Positions 43,356 to 56,743 of a DNA stretch of 64,000 bases are shown here, in pieces. Both the position numbers and the translations under genes were made by a program. Position 1 is the first letter of the stretch. Each line of letters opens with the position of its first letter. Origin of the DNA: Mikania micrantha (taxonomy: Eukaryota; Streptophyta; Magnoliopsida; Asterales; Asteraceae); the NCBI GenBank assembly GCA_009363875.1, contig CM018697.1, positions 54,701,484 through 54,765,483 on the forward strand, read 5' to 3'. The notes beneath the pieces were generated by a model. That model saw only the letters and a program-made list of their open reading frames with translations. It made no database searches and was not told the origin of the DNA.

Positions 43356-46300
43356 GTGATCACGGGTACATTTCTCTTATCTGACTTCTATGCATCCATA
43401 TTATTTGACACTGGTGTGGATCAGAGTTTTATCTCATCCGACTTTGCATGCCATCTTAATTATGCCGAGGAATTGTTAGACTCTACTTACACTATTAAGA
43501 TAGCTAATGGCAAACAGATTACAGTTGACACAGTATTTAGGAATTGCCCACTAACACTTAGTGATCACACATTTTCCATCGACTTGATACCGATGGAGCT
43601 GGGCAGTTTCGACATCATCATCGGAATGGATTGGTTATCTCTTAACCAAGTTGAGTTCATCTGTTCCGATAAACTACTACGCATTCCGGTGGAAAACAAT
43701 GAGATACTGGAGATTCGTGGAGACCAAGCGAAACGCAGTGTCAAGATAATATCATGCATGAAGGCTCGCAAGTACCTTAAAAAACAATTCATTGCATTTT
43801 TAGCTCACGTAATCGAGAAAGACAAGAAGAAAATCAAGATTGAAGACGTGCCAATTGGGAAAGACTATGCGGACGTGTTTCCGGATGATTTACCGGGACT
43901 GCCACCCGAGAGATCGGTGCAGTTTCGAATTGATTTGATTCCGGGAGCAACTCCTGTAGCCAAGTCTCCTTACAGACTCGCACCATCAGAGATGCAGGAG
44001 TTGTCCAACCAATTACAAGAATTACTTGACAAAGGATTCATCCGACCGAGCTTTTCCCCGTGGGGAGCTCCTGTTCTTTTTGTTAAGAAGAAGGATGGAT
44101 CGTTCAGGATGTGCATTGATTACAGAGAGCTTAACAAACTCACCATCAAGAATCGGTACCCGTTACCGAGGATTGATGATTTGTTTGATCAGTTACAAGG
44201 AGCTCAATACTTCTCAAAGATAGACCTACGTTCAGGTTATCACCAGCTCCGGATACAAGAGGAAGACGTACCAAAGACGGCCTTTCGTACCTGATATGGT
44301 CACTACGAGTTAATGATGATGCCATTCAGATTGACAAACGCACCGGCAGTGTTCATGGATTTGATGAATCAGGTGTGTAAGCCGTACTTAGATCAGTTTG
44401 TTATCGTTTTCATCGATGATATACTGATTTATTCAAAGAACGAGAAGGAACATGAGCAACATCTCAAGACTGTTTTGGAACTTCTGAAAGAAGAACGACT
44501 CTATGCCAAATTCTCCAAGTGTGAATTCTAGCTAAGAGAAGTTCAATTCTTGGGTCACGTGATTAACAGTAATGGTATTCACGTGGATCCAGCCAAGATT
44601 GAAGCAATCAAGAACTGGGATGTGCCTATAACCCCAACAGAGATAAGATCATTTTTGGTATTGGCAGGCTATTACAGGAGGTTCATCTCGAATTTCTCTA
44701 AGATAGCCTTGCCTCTCACCAAGCTCACACAGAAGTCTGAATCTTTTGTGTGGACACATAAACAAGAGGAGGCATTCCAAACATTGTAACAAAGGTTGTG
44801 CAATGCTCCTATCTTAACACTTTCAGAAGGCAATGATGACTTTGTGGCTTATTGTGATGCTTCCCATCAGGGACTCGGATGTGTATTGATGCAACGAGAC
44901 AAAGTCATTGCTTATGCCTCACGACAGCTGAAGCTACATGAGAAGAATTACACGACGCACGATCTCGAACTGGGAGCTGTTGTGTTTGCTTTAAAGATTT
45001 GGAGATACTACCTTTATGGTACCAAATGCACTATCTTCACAGACCACAAGAGTTTACAACATATATTTGATCAGAAGGAGCTTAACATGAGACAGAGACG
45101 TTGGGTAGAGCTCCTGAACGATTACGATTGTGTGATCAAATACCATCCGGGCAAAGCAAATGTAGTTGCAGATGCTTTGAGTCGGAAGGAAAGAGTTAAA
45201 CCCTTGCGTGTCCGAGCAATGGGAATGACAGTGCAAACAAGTTTGAAAGATCAAATCATACGAGCACAGCAAGACGCAGTGGCAAGAGACAATTTGAAAC
45301 AAGAGCTCGACTGTGGAGCCGAGAAACATTTTGTGACAAAACAAGATGGAGTTATCTATTATCTGGATCGTGTTTGGATTCCAGCAGTAGATGAACTCCG
45401 AACACTCATTCTTGATGAGGCACACAAGACACGTTATTGAGTTCATCCTGCTGCCGATAAGATGTACCAAGATCTTAGGTCATTTTATTGGTGGCCGGGA
45501 ATGAAGAAAGATGTTGCCACTTATGTTGGCAAATGCATCACATGTGCCTAGGTCAAAGCTGAACATCAGAAACCTTCGGGTTTGCTGGAGCAACCAGAAA
45601 TACCACAATGGAAGTGGGAACAAATAGCTATGGATTTCATTACCATGCTACCCCGCACTTCCAGCGGACACGATTCGATTTGGGATCGATTGACCAAGTC
45701 CGCACATTTATTGCCGATCAGAGAAACGTACAAGATGGAAAAGCTAGCAAGACTATATGTTGATGAAATAGTAGTTAGGCACGGGGTGCCATTGTCTATT
45801 ATTTCAGACCGGGACAGTCGATTTACTTCGCGGTTCTGGCAATCATTGCAACAATCCTTAGCGACAAGTGTTAACTTGAGCACCGCTTATCATCCACAAA
45901 CGGATGGACAAAGCGAACGCACCATTCAAACCATAGAGGATATGTTGAGAACATGCATCCTAGACTTCGGTGGAAGTTGGGACACACACTTACCACTCAT
46001 TGAGTTCTCCTACAACAATAGCTACCACAGCAGCATTGGATGTGCTCCATTCGAAGCAATTTATGGTAGAAAATGTCGATCTCCAATTTGTTGGATAGAA
46101 GTGGGAGACAACAGAATAACTGGGCCTGAACTTATTCAGGAAACTGCTGATAAGATAGCCCAGATACAACAACGATTACAAGCAACACGTAGCCGCCAAA
46201 AGAGTTACGCAGACAAACGGCGCAAGCCTTTGGAATTCGATGTGGGTGACCGAGTTATGTTGAAAGTGTCCCCATGGAAAGGCGTAGTTCGGTTTGGGGC

Positions 46301-46664
46301 TAAAGGCAAACTAGCACCTAGGTATGTCGGACCGTTTGAGATTACTCAACGCATAGGTCCTATGACATACAGACTCAAACTCCCTGATGAGCTCAACAGA
46401 GTACATGATGTGTTTCATGTATCAAGTCTCAAGAGGTGCTTAGCAGACGAAACATTGATCATACCATTGGAAGAGATACAAGTAGATGAGCAACTACATT
46501 TCATTGAAGAACTTGTAGAGATTATGGAACGTGAAGTCAAGAGACTGAAACAAAGCCATATCCCTATTGTAAAGGTTCGATGGAACTCCAAGCGTGGACC
46601 AGAATTTACCTGGGAGCGCGAGGACAACATGAAGACAAAGTATCCCCACCTGTTCGAGAAGTAA
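43356..46664 (+). pseudogene. Pol of C: protease, RT, RNase H, integrase and chromodomain
   Basis: Protease has FDTGVDQSF (43411 onward) and IIGMDWLS. RT runs from about 43930, with WGAPVLFVKKKDGS and FIDD at about 44412. RNase H has YCDASHQGLGC and ends NVVADALSRKE. Integrase has CITCA, SDRDSRFTSRF and QTDGQSERT. A C-terminal chromodomain-like segment (EIMEREVKRLKQ, then WEREDNM) is complete to TAA 46662. Stops: TGA 44292, TAG 44529 (shared with B), TAA 44787, TGA 45438 and TAG about 45549; a 9-bp deletion near 45685 lies in the integrase core. The chromodomain is thought to guide insertion to heterochromatin, which fits this nested region. Confidence 0.9.
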
Positions 46665-46699
46665 AGCCCGACCTTTATGCTTAAATTTCGGGACGAAAT

Positions 46700-46718
46700 T
46701 TCTTTAACAAGGGGACAC
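46700..46718 (+). other. Polypurine tract of C
   Basis: TTTCTTTAACAAGGGGACAC before the LTR start TGTGACATCC. Confidence 0.78.
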
Positions 46719-49700
46719 TGTGACATCCAGTACCAGATTGTCCGGCAAGTCCATACGGTATGTGTACTTCCACTATTTACTATATGTAAATACATGTATA
46801 TGAACAGTGCTTGTACTACCAATAATTCAAAATAAAAGAAACCGTTGTACGTGTTTAAGTAAAAACTTGAATACTGTAAGTACAACACGCACGATAAACA
46901 ATAGTTGTTAGTATTTAGGTGAAAACCTAAGTACAATTAAAACAACGAATCAAAAGAAACAACAGTGTTCAAGTATATAACAAGAACAAGTCAGTTGTGA
47001 TCCGGTATCCACAGATTACAGGAATTAGATGGCCGACAAATAAGAACGAAAACATTGTGAAAACAGGAAGCTTAGTTGAGTCCGTGATTCAAACACAATT
47101 GCAGTATTATTTCAGAATAACGAACTGACAGCGTGTTTGCGTGGGTGACGATTCACACAAACATATATGTGGGTTTGAAGTTCTGAAATAATGACTGAAA
47201 AGTTGAAAACAAAAGTCGGAAAGCAAAACCATCATCGTGTTCGTCCGGGTGACGATTCGAACAAATACGCACGATGCTGACGCGTTTCGACGAAACGAAA
47301 ACGAAAACGATACGAACGACAATAATTTAAGAAAATATAATAATTTAACGTTTTACAATTTTGAAACTTATCAAAAATAAATAAAGAAAACTATTTTTAT
47401 TTAAAACCCGTAAACACGCGTGTAACGTTCCGGAAACGCAACGAAAACGCGAACCGAGCAACCAAAATGAACCCGAACTCACTCGTGGTATAAATACCTT
47501 GATTGAGTTCATTTTTACTCATTTTTCACTTCTTCTTCCCCACACCAAACCCTAATCCCGGTTTCACACCCCCACCACCACTTTTGAAGCCTTTATATCT
47601 TGGTCATTTCTCCACCAAATCGTCTCATTTTTGAACCTACACGAAGCTCTCATCACCCTTTACACGAAAGTACAACCGATCTGGAGTGAAACCCATCGAA
47701 TCCAAGGTAAAACTGGCTGTTTATGTCACGAAAATTAGGGTTTTCACCCTTTGTTTCAAACTTATTGGTTTCAAACGGTTCTAGACTATTTTTTTTACCC
47801 TACACTTCGAAAACTAGTTCTTGTATACCACCACCACTAAAAACGCCCTTGAATCGTGGAGAAGATCACGGTTGGAACCACCCTAGTCGACTTCAACCCT
47901 CAGCTAGCCGAATATAGCCATTTGCCGAATGGCTGGCCGACCCTAGACCTATCGAATGAACACCGACCGAAGTAGCCTCCTTCGTCACCTTCACTCTCTC
48001 GGCCAACCACTCATTCGACCACCCTCATACTCCACACATTCGGTCAAGGCATCAGTCTACAACTTTACATTCGGCCAGTTCTGATGCTTCGGCCCAACAT
48101 CACCACACAGCCCACTGGTTTGGTCCAAAACTTGTGGTTCGGCCTAATTTCAGCATCAAGGCCCAGAATGGTTTGATTGGTGTTAAAGTCCATTAGTTGG
48201 CCCAACAGCACTCTCTCGGCCCATATACGCGGCCCACATATCAATTGGCCCAACTCAAGTTGTTGGTCCAATTGAGTTGGTTTGGCCCATTCGATTGTTT
48301 CGACCCATTTGATTTGAGATACAAATTAACATCTTGAAACCAACTTAAAAATATGCAAGAGAACCACATGCTTGAACATGGGATATAATGTATGAGATTA
48401 CTACAATGGTGGTGGGTTTAGTATAATAAATTTCATAAACTTAAAACATAAAGCTTACAAGGGTTGTTGTTTGGTTATTTAATTACTATGTAGTAATTGT
48501 TTTAAACATAACAAGAATAACGTGTGGGGCTTTGAACCATAGCTCTAAGTTTATTCTTGGGTTATTTACTAAGCCTCATATCAAACACATGATTTACACA
48601 TTATGACAAGGTTTATCAATCTCAAGGGTGAACTAAGGCTATACACACAACGTAAACACACATAGTTACAATAATCAATGACACTTGAAACAAGGGCCGA
48701 ACGACTACCGAGACCCACGAGTGTTAGCCAACTCTAAGGCTAACACATACACGCACACGAATTCTTACAACTTATGTTTACAAATTTCAAACGACGTGAA
48801 ATCCATACAGGATCGTGAAAACAAACTCAAGTACAAACAAGAGCGCGTGCATTCTCGTTTAAGCTAAGTCAACCCTCAACAACAACAAGGTGAGTTCATA
48901 TGCCCCTTTTCTCTAATTTTAACTGATTTTAAACTCTTGGGCTGAGAAACATGCTTTACTTTTATTTATTTAAAACTTTTGCTTAACATATTGCCATTAC
49001 ATTGATTTTAGATAATACTAAATTGTTTATTATCGCTTATCATTGTATGCACGCTTGTATGAACATGATATAACAGGGATAATCAGATGAACAAGATAAT
49101 ATATCTTATTAGTTCATCAACACATTAGAATAACATAGTTGTAAAATCTTATCTTATGACACTTAGTTATTCTTACATAAACAAACGTTGGAACAATCAC
49201 AGGCAAACATAGGAATGATATAAAGATACTATGTATCTTTGTAATGCCATTCGATACAAGAGTTAAGTAAGTGTATTAGGATAAGTCCTTTAAACACTTA
49301 GCTTTACAACTCAACACAAATTACAAGAGAACATGGAACAAAGAATGATAATCGTGATATTGTAACTTCATGATAACAACATCATTCACTAAAATAATTC
49401 ACATAATGTAATAAGACAAGTTCTTATTTAACCTTGTTAATAACACGGAGAACATATGACAATGAGATCAATAACACGGATGAACGCAATTACAATTAGT
49501 TACTAATGACCTGTTGTATTATATCACTTCAATCATGTGCCATTTGTACAAGTTGATCATGTAAGTCCCTATAATTCGCTGACCAGTTAGTTTGACATGA
49601 CTAAACCGACGATAGCATAGTGGTACCATAGGTTTGACAAACCTCTAGCTTGTAGGGCTAGTATGTTGATCGTATTGATTCATTGGCCGGTGACGTATGA

Positions 49701-50813
49701 CCGGTGACAGGGCGACTTCAAGTCAGGTTCTGGAAAGCGACACATGGTGATATTAATCTGCAGTGATAAGTAATTAATCCATCGTTTCTTGTTGTCTAGT
49801 AGACTGAGTAATTTATATTCTCATGTCATATTACTAATAACTGTTTCGATGAGGTCTTTGGGTATACAAAGTGGTAGAGGTAAATCGGATGCATTGGAAT
49901 CTGATTACGTGAGGATTTCAATGGATTCCTTTTAGGCTCTATGCACTATAAGTCAAGAACATATTACAAGTGGTTAACTAACACTCTTAATATTTAAAAG
50001 TCAAATAACAGTTAACCCCACAAGTAATGGAATAATATAAGGACCAGATTAAATTAATCTAAATTCCTTAACACATAGAGGGATTATCAATACTCCGGTA
50101 TGATAACTAAACCCCTCATATTATATTATTCTACAAATGCTATAACAGATGAATACATACCAGTCATGTTGAACAATTGGGAAATGGATATCTTTAGTTG
50201 TATCGCAAGCAGTGTGGAACTTGACTGAGCATGTGGTAGGATGGCGTCTGGGCTTGAACCATTCGTATGCCCTGTATATAATCATGCTTGATCAGGTGAT
50301 ATCCTACTTGTACATATAACTAAGGAGAGGCCATTGGGTGGAACAGGTAAATCAATCATTACAAGTATCAAGTATGACTTTGTGACTGTGTGTTTGAACA
50401 ATTCAAGGGTTTCAATTAACATACTTATGAACTCACCAACCTAGTGTTGACTTTGTTTAAATGCATGTTTTCCCAGGTGACGAACAGGTGTAGGTACTTA
50501 CATGCAAGGATTAAGCTAGAGCTATTTTAGAAGACCTAGCTTATTTTGTGTTGCATGCTTTTGATGACAAGAACAATGAATCGCTTTTTTTATATCTTGT
50601 ACATATACAAGATATAGTTACATTGATTCTTTTGATTGATTTACTTGGTTAAATTACGAACGATACATTGTAATTTAATCTTGTAATTCTATATCATGAA
50701 TGTGTTAGCATTTCTCAATTAATTATCATGTGCTATGTAAACAATCTGATCGTGTGATTATCACTCAAGATATCGCGCCCCGGGAACCTTCTGCCCGATG
50801 GGAAAACCCGATC
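46719..50813 (+). repeat. 3' LTR of C, truncated at its end
   Basis: It matches the 5' LTR of C, with a roughly 115-bp deletion in the TTCGGCC block (about 48078) and a smaller one near 47088. It lacks the terminal 25-30 bp including GGGTGTGACA and meets an inverted LTR at about 50813. Confidence 0.88.
48890..50476 (+). other. Candidate intron inside the 3' LTR of C
   Basis: Donor AACAAG|GTGAGTTCATATG and acceptor GTTTTCCCAG|GTGACG, span 1587 nt, identical to the 5' LTR span although the LTRs differ by substitutions and by indels elsewhere. Confidence 0.5.
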
Positions 50814-53633
50814 GGATTTTCCCGGGGCGTGATATCGTAAGTGATAATCAAATGATCAAATTGTTTACATAGCACATGATAAATAAATGAGAAATGCTAA
50901 CACATCAATGATATAGAATTACAAGATTAAATTACAATGTATCGTTCGTAATTTAACCAAGTAAATCTATCAAAAGAATCAATGTAACTATATCTTGTAT
51001 CTATACAAGATATACAAAAGATGATTCATTGTTCTTGTCACCAAAAGCATGCAACACAAAATAAAGCTAGGTCTTCTAAAAGTCCACTAGCTTAATCCTT
51101 GCATGTAAGTACCTACACCTGTTCGTCACCTGAGAAAACATGCATTTAAACAAAGTCAACACTAGGTTGGTGAGTTGATAACTATGTTAATTGAAAACCT
51201 TGATTCATTCACATGCACATTCACAATGTTAATACTGTTACTTGTATGTTGTTTGTTTCACCTGTTCTCCCAATGGCTCCTCAATAGTTATATTCACAAG
51301 TACTATATTATCCTGGTAGTGATGCTTATATATAGGGCATATGTAAGGGAACTAAGCCCTAGCCAACATCCCACCACATCACTTCCAGAACTCCACACTA
51401 CTTGCAATACAACTATTGAGTTCCATTCCCCTTCCACATGCTTGTTTCATTGTAGATCACCTGTAATACCATGTATGGAATAATATGATCATAGCGTTGT
51501 AGTTATCAAACCGAAGTATTGATAGCCATTATATGTAGTAAGGATATTGGATTTACTTAATCTGTTCCTTGTATTATTCTATTGTCTGGGAGTTAACTGT
51601 TGTTTCACTTTTAATTATTAAAATTTTTAGTTAACTGTTTGTCATTTGTTCTCAACTTGCAGTGCATAGAGCCTAAAAGGAATCCATTGCAATCCTCACG
51701 TAATCAGATGGCAATGCATCCGATTTACCTCTATCACCGTGTGTTCCCATTGCCTTCATCGAAACTGTTACTAGTAATATGACATGATAGAAAATAAATT
51801 CCTCAGTCTACTAGTCCACAGGTAACGATGGATGATGTACATCGATGTTGTTGTTGTCTCCATGTGGGATGTTCTCCATGTGATTAACAAAGTTAAACAA
51901 GAACTTTTCTTATTACATTATGTTAATCATTGTGTGAATGATGTTGTTATCATGAAGTTACATTATTTTGATTATCATTCAATGTAATCCATGTGTTCAC
52001 CATGTAATCCTTAAGCCGTAGTAAGAACAAGTCTTATTATCCTTAAGTGACGCAAGTGGTGGATACCAAATGCTCTATACTATCACATACTATGTTTTTA
52101 AGTTATAACTAAGTGTTATAAGTACTTGACTTATCACACTTAGTCAATTAGAACGTGGAATGATATTAAGAAAATATTTTATCTTCTAATCATTCATGTG
52201 TTGTGCTGTGTCATCATGTTCCTCTGTAATTGTTTCCATTGTTTGTTTGTGTATGAATTTCCTCAATGTTTGTTCATGTAGAAATAATTAAGTGTTGTGA
52301 GATAACTCTTACAACTATGTTATTCCTGTGTGTTGATGAATTATCAAGTTACATTATCATATTCATCTGGTTGTTCATGTAATAACATGATCATACGAGC
52401 ATGCATACAATGATAAACGATAATAAACAGTTTAATATTATCTAAATCAAAGTATAAATGATATGTAACCAAAACTTTTAAACAATTAAATGTAAAGCAT
52501 GTTTCTCAGCCCCGAGAGTTTAAAATCGGTTAAGATTAAAGAAAAGGGGCATATGAACTCACCTAATGATTAAATGAAGAAATGCACGCACTCTTAATTG
52601 TACTTGTTGATGTATTCACGATCCTCGATTTTGGCCCGTGAAAACTCCATATCCTTTGTACTTCTTGGTAGAGGAGGTCGAGAGCTATGCGTGAACACCA
52701 AGAACGCTCGATTTCGTTGAGAAACAAGTGAGTTATGAGGATTTGAAGAGTGATTCTCCTAGAGTGAGAAAAGGTTCGGGAATGGGTGATTTAGAGAGAG
52801 ATGGCTGATGAGAAATGAGGGAAAACACCCTCATTTGGTGTTTATATACCCCGAGGGTATTCGGGTTCGTTTCGGTTGCTCGGTTCGCGTTTTCGTCGCG
52901 TTTCCGGAATTTTTCGCGTAAATCATAAGTTTTCAATTAAAAGTGGTTAATTTAATTATTTTGATGAGTTTCAAAATTGTAAAATATTATTTATTTAATT
53001 TTTATTAATATTATTCTCATTCGTGTCGTGTTTCGTTTTTCGTTTCGTCAGATCGCGTCACCATCACGCGTATTCGTTCGAATCGTCATTCGAACGAACA
53101 CGACAATGGTTTTGCTTTCTGACTTTTGTTTTCTACTTCCCAGTCATCATTTCTGAACGTTAAACTCACAGATATGTTTGTGTGAATCGTCACCCACGCA
53201 AACAAACTGTCAGTTTGTTATTCTGAAACAACACTGCGACATTGTTTTAAATTGTATTTACTCACTGTCGGACCCAACTAAACATCCTGTTATCACATTG
53301 TTTTCACATTGAATTGCCGCCCATCTGATTCCTGTCATCTATGGATATCATATCGCAACCGATTTGTTCTTGTTATTTGTTTGAACACTGTTGTTTCTCT
53401 TGATTAGTTGTGTTAACTTTACTTAGGTTTTCACCTAAACACTAACAACTATTGTTTATAATGAGTGTTGTACTTATGGCATTTAAGTTTACACAAAAAT
53501 ATGTTCAACTTTTTCTTGTATTTTGAATTTTGTTAATACAAGTAATGTTCACAAACATGTATTTACACATAGTTACTGTTGAAAGTACACATACCGTACG
53601 GACTTGCCGGCCGGTCAGGTACTAGATGTCACA
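50814..53633 (-). repeat. 5' LTR of B (2.8 kb, end truncated)
   Basis: Minus-strand start TGTGACATCTAGTACC at 53633. Aligned with the 3' LTR of B, it lacks about the last 65 bp and the PBS. TATA-type run GGTATATAAA at about 52841-52850. Candidate donor at 52562 and acceptor ending at 51130 (span 1433 nt) match the other LTR. Confidence 0.87.
51130..52562 (-). other. Candidate intron inside the 5' LTR of B
   Basis: Minus-strand donor TTAG|GTGAGTTCATATG and acceptor TTTTCTCAG|GTGACG, 1433 nt. Confidence 0.48.
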
Positions 53634-53638
53634 CGGGT
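53634..53638. repeat. Target-site duplication of B (right copy)
   Basis: CGGGT, the partner of 31696-31700. Confidence 0.88.
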
Positions 53639-55447
53639 GATACTTAATAGCACACTCATAGTCGTTTAGGAGTTCGAGCAAGCGACGTTATGGCATGTTC
53701 AATTCCTTCTGCTCGAATATGTGACGGAGACTCTTGTGATCATTGCGTATCGTACACTTTGTACCATATAGATAGTGTCTCAGATCTTGAGTGCAAATGC
53801 CATAGCTGCAAGTTCCAAGTCGTGGGTGGTGTAGTTTTTCTCTTGGAATTTCAATTTTCGGGAAGCATATGCGATCACCTTCTCTCGCTGCATCAGCAAA
53901 CAGCCGAGTCCTTGTACTAAGGCATCGCAATATACTACGAAGTCGTCTGTTCCATCAGGAAGAGATAAGATAGGTGCACTACAGAGTTTCTGCTTGAGAA
54001 GTTGGAATGCAGCTTCTTGTTTGTCAGTCCAGCGATATTTCTTGTCCTTATGGGTTAAAGCTGTGAGTGGTTGGGCTATCTTTGAAAATCCTTCAATAAA
54101 TCGTCGATAATAGCCTGCCAAGCCTAGGAATTGTCGCACCTCAGTTCGAGTATTTGGTTCTTCCCAGTTCTTGATCGCCCACATGAATCCCTTGTTAATT
54201 AACAACGTGACCCAAGAATTGGACTTCTCCAATCCACAAGTCACACTTTGAGAGCTTGGCGTACAGCTTCTCTTTCCATAGCAGTTCAAGAGCCAATTGG
54301 AGATGCTCTTTGTGTTCCTCTTGGGTTTTGGAATAGATGAGAATATCATCTATAAAGACAGTGACAAACTTATCTAGGTAAGGTTTGCACACTCTATTCA
54401 TGAGATCCATGAATACTGCGGGTGCTTTTTTGAGACCAAACGGCATAACCAAAAACTCGTAGTGGCCACACCAAGTGTGGAAAGCTGTCTTTGGGATGTC
54501 TTCCTCTTGAATTCTCAGTTGATGCTACCCAGATCGCAGATCGATCTTAGAGTAGTAACTTGATCATTGCAGTTGATCGAACAGATCGTTGATGCGAGGT
54601 AGGGGTAACGGTTCTGGATTATCACCTTGTTTAATTCCTAAAAGCCGATGCACATGCGAAACGTGCCATCCTTCTTCTTTAAGAACAAGACCGGAGCTCC
54701 CCAAGGTGAGAAGCTTGGTCTAATGAAACCTTTGTCCAACAGCACTTGCAGTTGGTTGGACAGTTTCTGCATCTCCGAAGGTGCAAGTCAATAGGGTGCT
54801 CGTGCAATTGGTGTTACTCCCGGCACGAGATCTATACGGAACTCCACTTGTCGAGGTGGTGGTAGTCCTGGTAGATCCTCAGTGAATACGTCAGGATAGT
54901 CGTATACGACTGGGATGTCTTCTAATTTCTTCTCTTCTTTAGTCTTGTCGGTGATAAGCGCCAGAATGGCTGTGTGTCCCTTTCGTAGGCATTTGTGAGC
55001 TTTCATGCACGAGATGATGTTCAGAGGGGTGTCGCTCTTTTCACCGTTGATGTCTAGGGTTTCTCCACTAGGGAAAGGTATGCGCACAACCTTGTCGTGG
55101 CAAATGATTTCAGCTTGGTTTTCCGACAACCAATCCATGCCCACTACGACATCAAAATTGCCTATTGTAACTGGCATGAGGTCAATCTTAAACTTATGGC
55201 CTGCTAGCTCTAAAATGCATTCTTTCAGAATGTCCTTAGTTACGATCAATTTACCATCAGCTAGCTCTAATGTATTCAACCTCTAAGGGTGTGGGGGTTA
55301 TGGCAAGTATCTCACTAAAATCTTTAGATATAAAGCTTTTCTCAGCTCCAGTATCAAACAATACAGAAGCATAATTATCGGTTAAGAGATACGTACCAGT
55401 TGCTGGGTTGGGATCTTTTCTGGCGTCCTTTGCCTCGATCACGAAGG
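53639..55447 (-). pseudogene. Protease, RT and RNase H of E
   Basis: Protease: SVLFDTGAEKSFISKDF (about 55390) and VVGMDWLSENQAEI. A linker with LPGLPPPRQVEFRIDL leads into RT (WGAPVLFLKKKDG, FIDD at about 54340, WIGEVQFLGHVVN). RNase H has VVYCDALVQGLGCLL and YGTKCTIRNDHKSLRH. Several frameshifts and stops break it (for example at 55257, 54788, 54530 and 53780). It keeps the tryptophan where B and C have the shared amber. The last codons KYHP run into the TSD of B. Confidence 0.86.
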
Positions 55448-55448
55448 C

Positions 55449-56460
55449 TCATCCCTTCAGGCCATTGTTGTTCCCGTTATTGTTGTTGTTCTTCAGGTGT
55501 GGGCAGTCCCTCTTGAAGTGCCCTGGCTTTCCACATTCAAAGCAGCCCTTCGGTGCTTCAAGTTGTTGTTGTTGTTGTGGGGTCTTTGCCAGTATCTCGC
55601 CTCTACAATCTTTGGTGAGATGCCCTCCTTTGCCACACCGTTGGCATCGAATAGAGCCGCATTGTCCCAAGGCATGGTGTAAGTTGCATTTGTTGCACTT
55701 AGGGTGTTTGCTTGCATAGGCTCCTGGATTTGGGTTGGTTGGGATGGTTGGTGCGTAAGCCTGAGACGACCCAAACTTACATCGCTGTGGTGGTGGTTGG
55801 AGAGTGGAAGCTTTTCTCTAGGTGCTATCCCATTTGCGTTTGTTGTCAGTGGTTGTGGTTACAACACCAGAGGGTGGTTAGAGTCCTTGTGCGAGAGCTG
55901 AATCAGTGAGTTTGTGGATTAGTCGCACGGCTTGTTGCATGGTGATGGGGTCAGCAGAGAGTACCATTCCCTAGATTTGAGGTGGCAGTCCCTCAATGTA
56001 TTTCTCAATGTGTTTGTACGGTGGGGTCACCATTTCCGGGCACAGGTGTGCCAGCTCATACGATCGAGCATTGTATGCCTCGACCTCGGAACCAATCTTC
56101 TTGTGGTTCCAGAACTCAGTTTCAAGTTTCTGAACTTCACCGCGGGGGCAGTATTCGCAGTTTAACATCCTCTTAAAGTCATCCCATGGTATGGCGTTGG
56201 CTGCATCAAGCTCTAGGTTCTGAACATTTGCATTCCACCACGTGAGGGTAGCTCCCTTTAGAGTTCCAACAGCGAACTTTACCCTATCTACGTTCCTGCA
56301 GTTGCTCATGGCAAAGGCTGACTCTGCCTTTTCCATCCAGCGTAATGACCCGACGCCACCATTAGTGCCGCTGAATGAGTGGGACTTGCAGTCCAGAAAC
56401 ATGTTGAATGTGCAGAGGGGTTGGTTAGGATTTACTCCTGAAATACGCAGAGAATAGTAT
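55449..56460 (-). pseudogene. Gag of E
   Basis: Capsid part about 56402-55971 (SFSGTNGGVGSLRWMEKAE, then WDDFKRMLNCEYCPRGE, ending at a TAG after IEGLPPQI). Two zinc knuckles at about 55660-55500 are CQRCGKGGHLTKDC and CFECGKPGHFKRDC. Between them and the capsid are two more stops. The N-terminus of Gag and the leader appear deleted, because LTR-type sequence begins at about 56470 without a PBS. Confidence 0.83.
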
Positions 56461-56743
56461 TTGGTTGAAATGGAAACGAGTGATTGTGATGCAAGGTGAT
56501 TGTGAAGTAAGGCTCATCACCTTGCTTTAGTGGATTTTGGTTGAAACAGATTCGATTCATAAACTGCGGAAGTGTTGTTAAAACAGTTTTCAAAACATTT
56601 CAGAGTAATAGTGCGGAAACAATTTAAATTATTTAACAATACACAACAAAACAAAATGATAATGTCCTCAAGCCTAAAGCACTATGTAGATGCATGAGAC
56701 TCCAGCTTAGTATCCTATCATTGAGTGTGTGTGCCTTAGTTAC

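Larger units (their letters stand above)
37668..50813 (+). mobile_element. Ty3/gypsy chromovirus-like element C (plus), nested in B
   Basis: A 4253-bp 5' LTR, PBS for initiator tRNA-Met, gag, pol, a polypurine tract and a 3' LTR truncated at about 50813. It inserted into pol of B in the opposite orientation; the 5 bases before it are TAAGC, but no partner remains because the right end is lost. B and C belong to one family (pol nearly the same), with different LTR lengths. Many stop codons show it is dead. Confidence 0.87.
31701..53633 (-). mobile_element. Ty3/gypsy chromovirus-like element B (minus), split by C
   Basis: The 5' LTR is 53633 to 50814, pol 37667 to 34640, the polypurine tract 34605 to 34586, and the 3' LTR 34585 to 31701. 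TSD CGGGT lies on both outer sides. Gag, the start of protease, the PBS and the last roughly 65 bp of the 5' LTR are missing, apparently removed in the same event that cut the 3' LTR of C. Pol type and a chromodomain-like C-terminus fit the Tekay/Del chromoviruses. Confidence 0.87.

Noticed and set aside
39792..48867. Repeated 60-codon frame (39792-39974 and 48685-48867)
   Set aside because: Identity reflects the two LTRs of C. It ends just before the donor site and is absent from the LTR of B.
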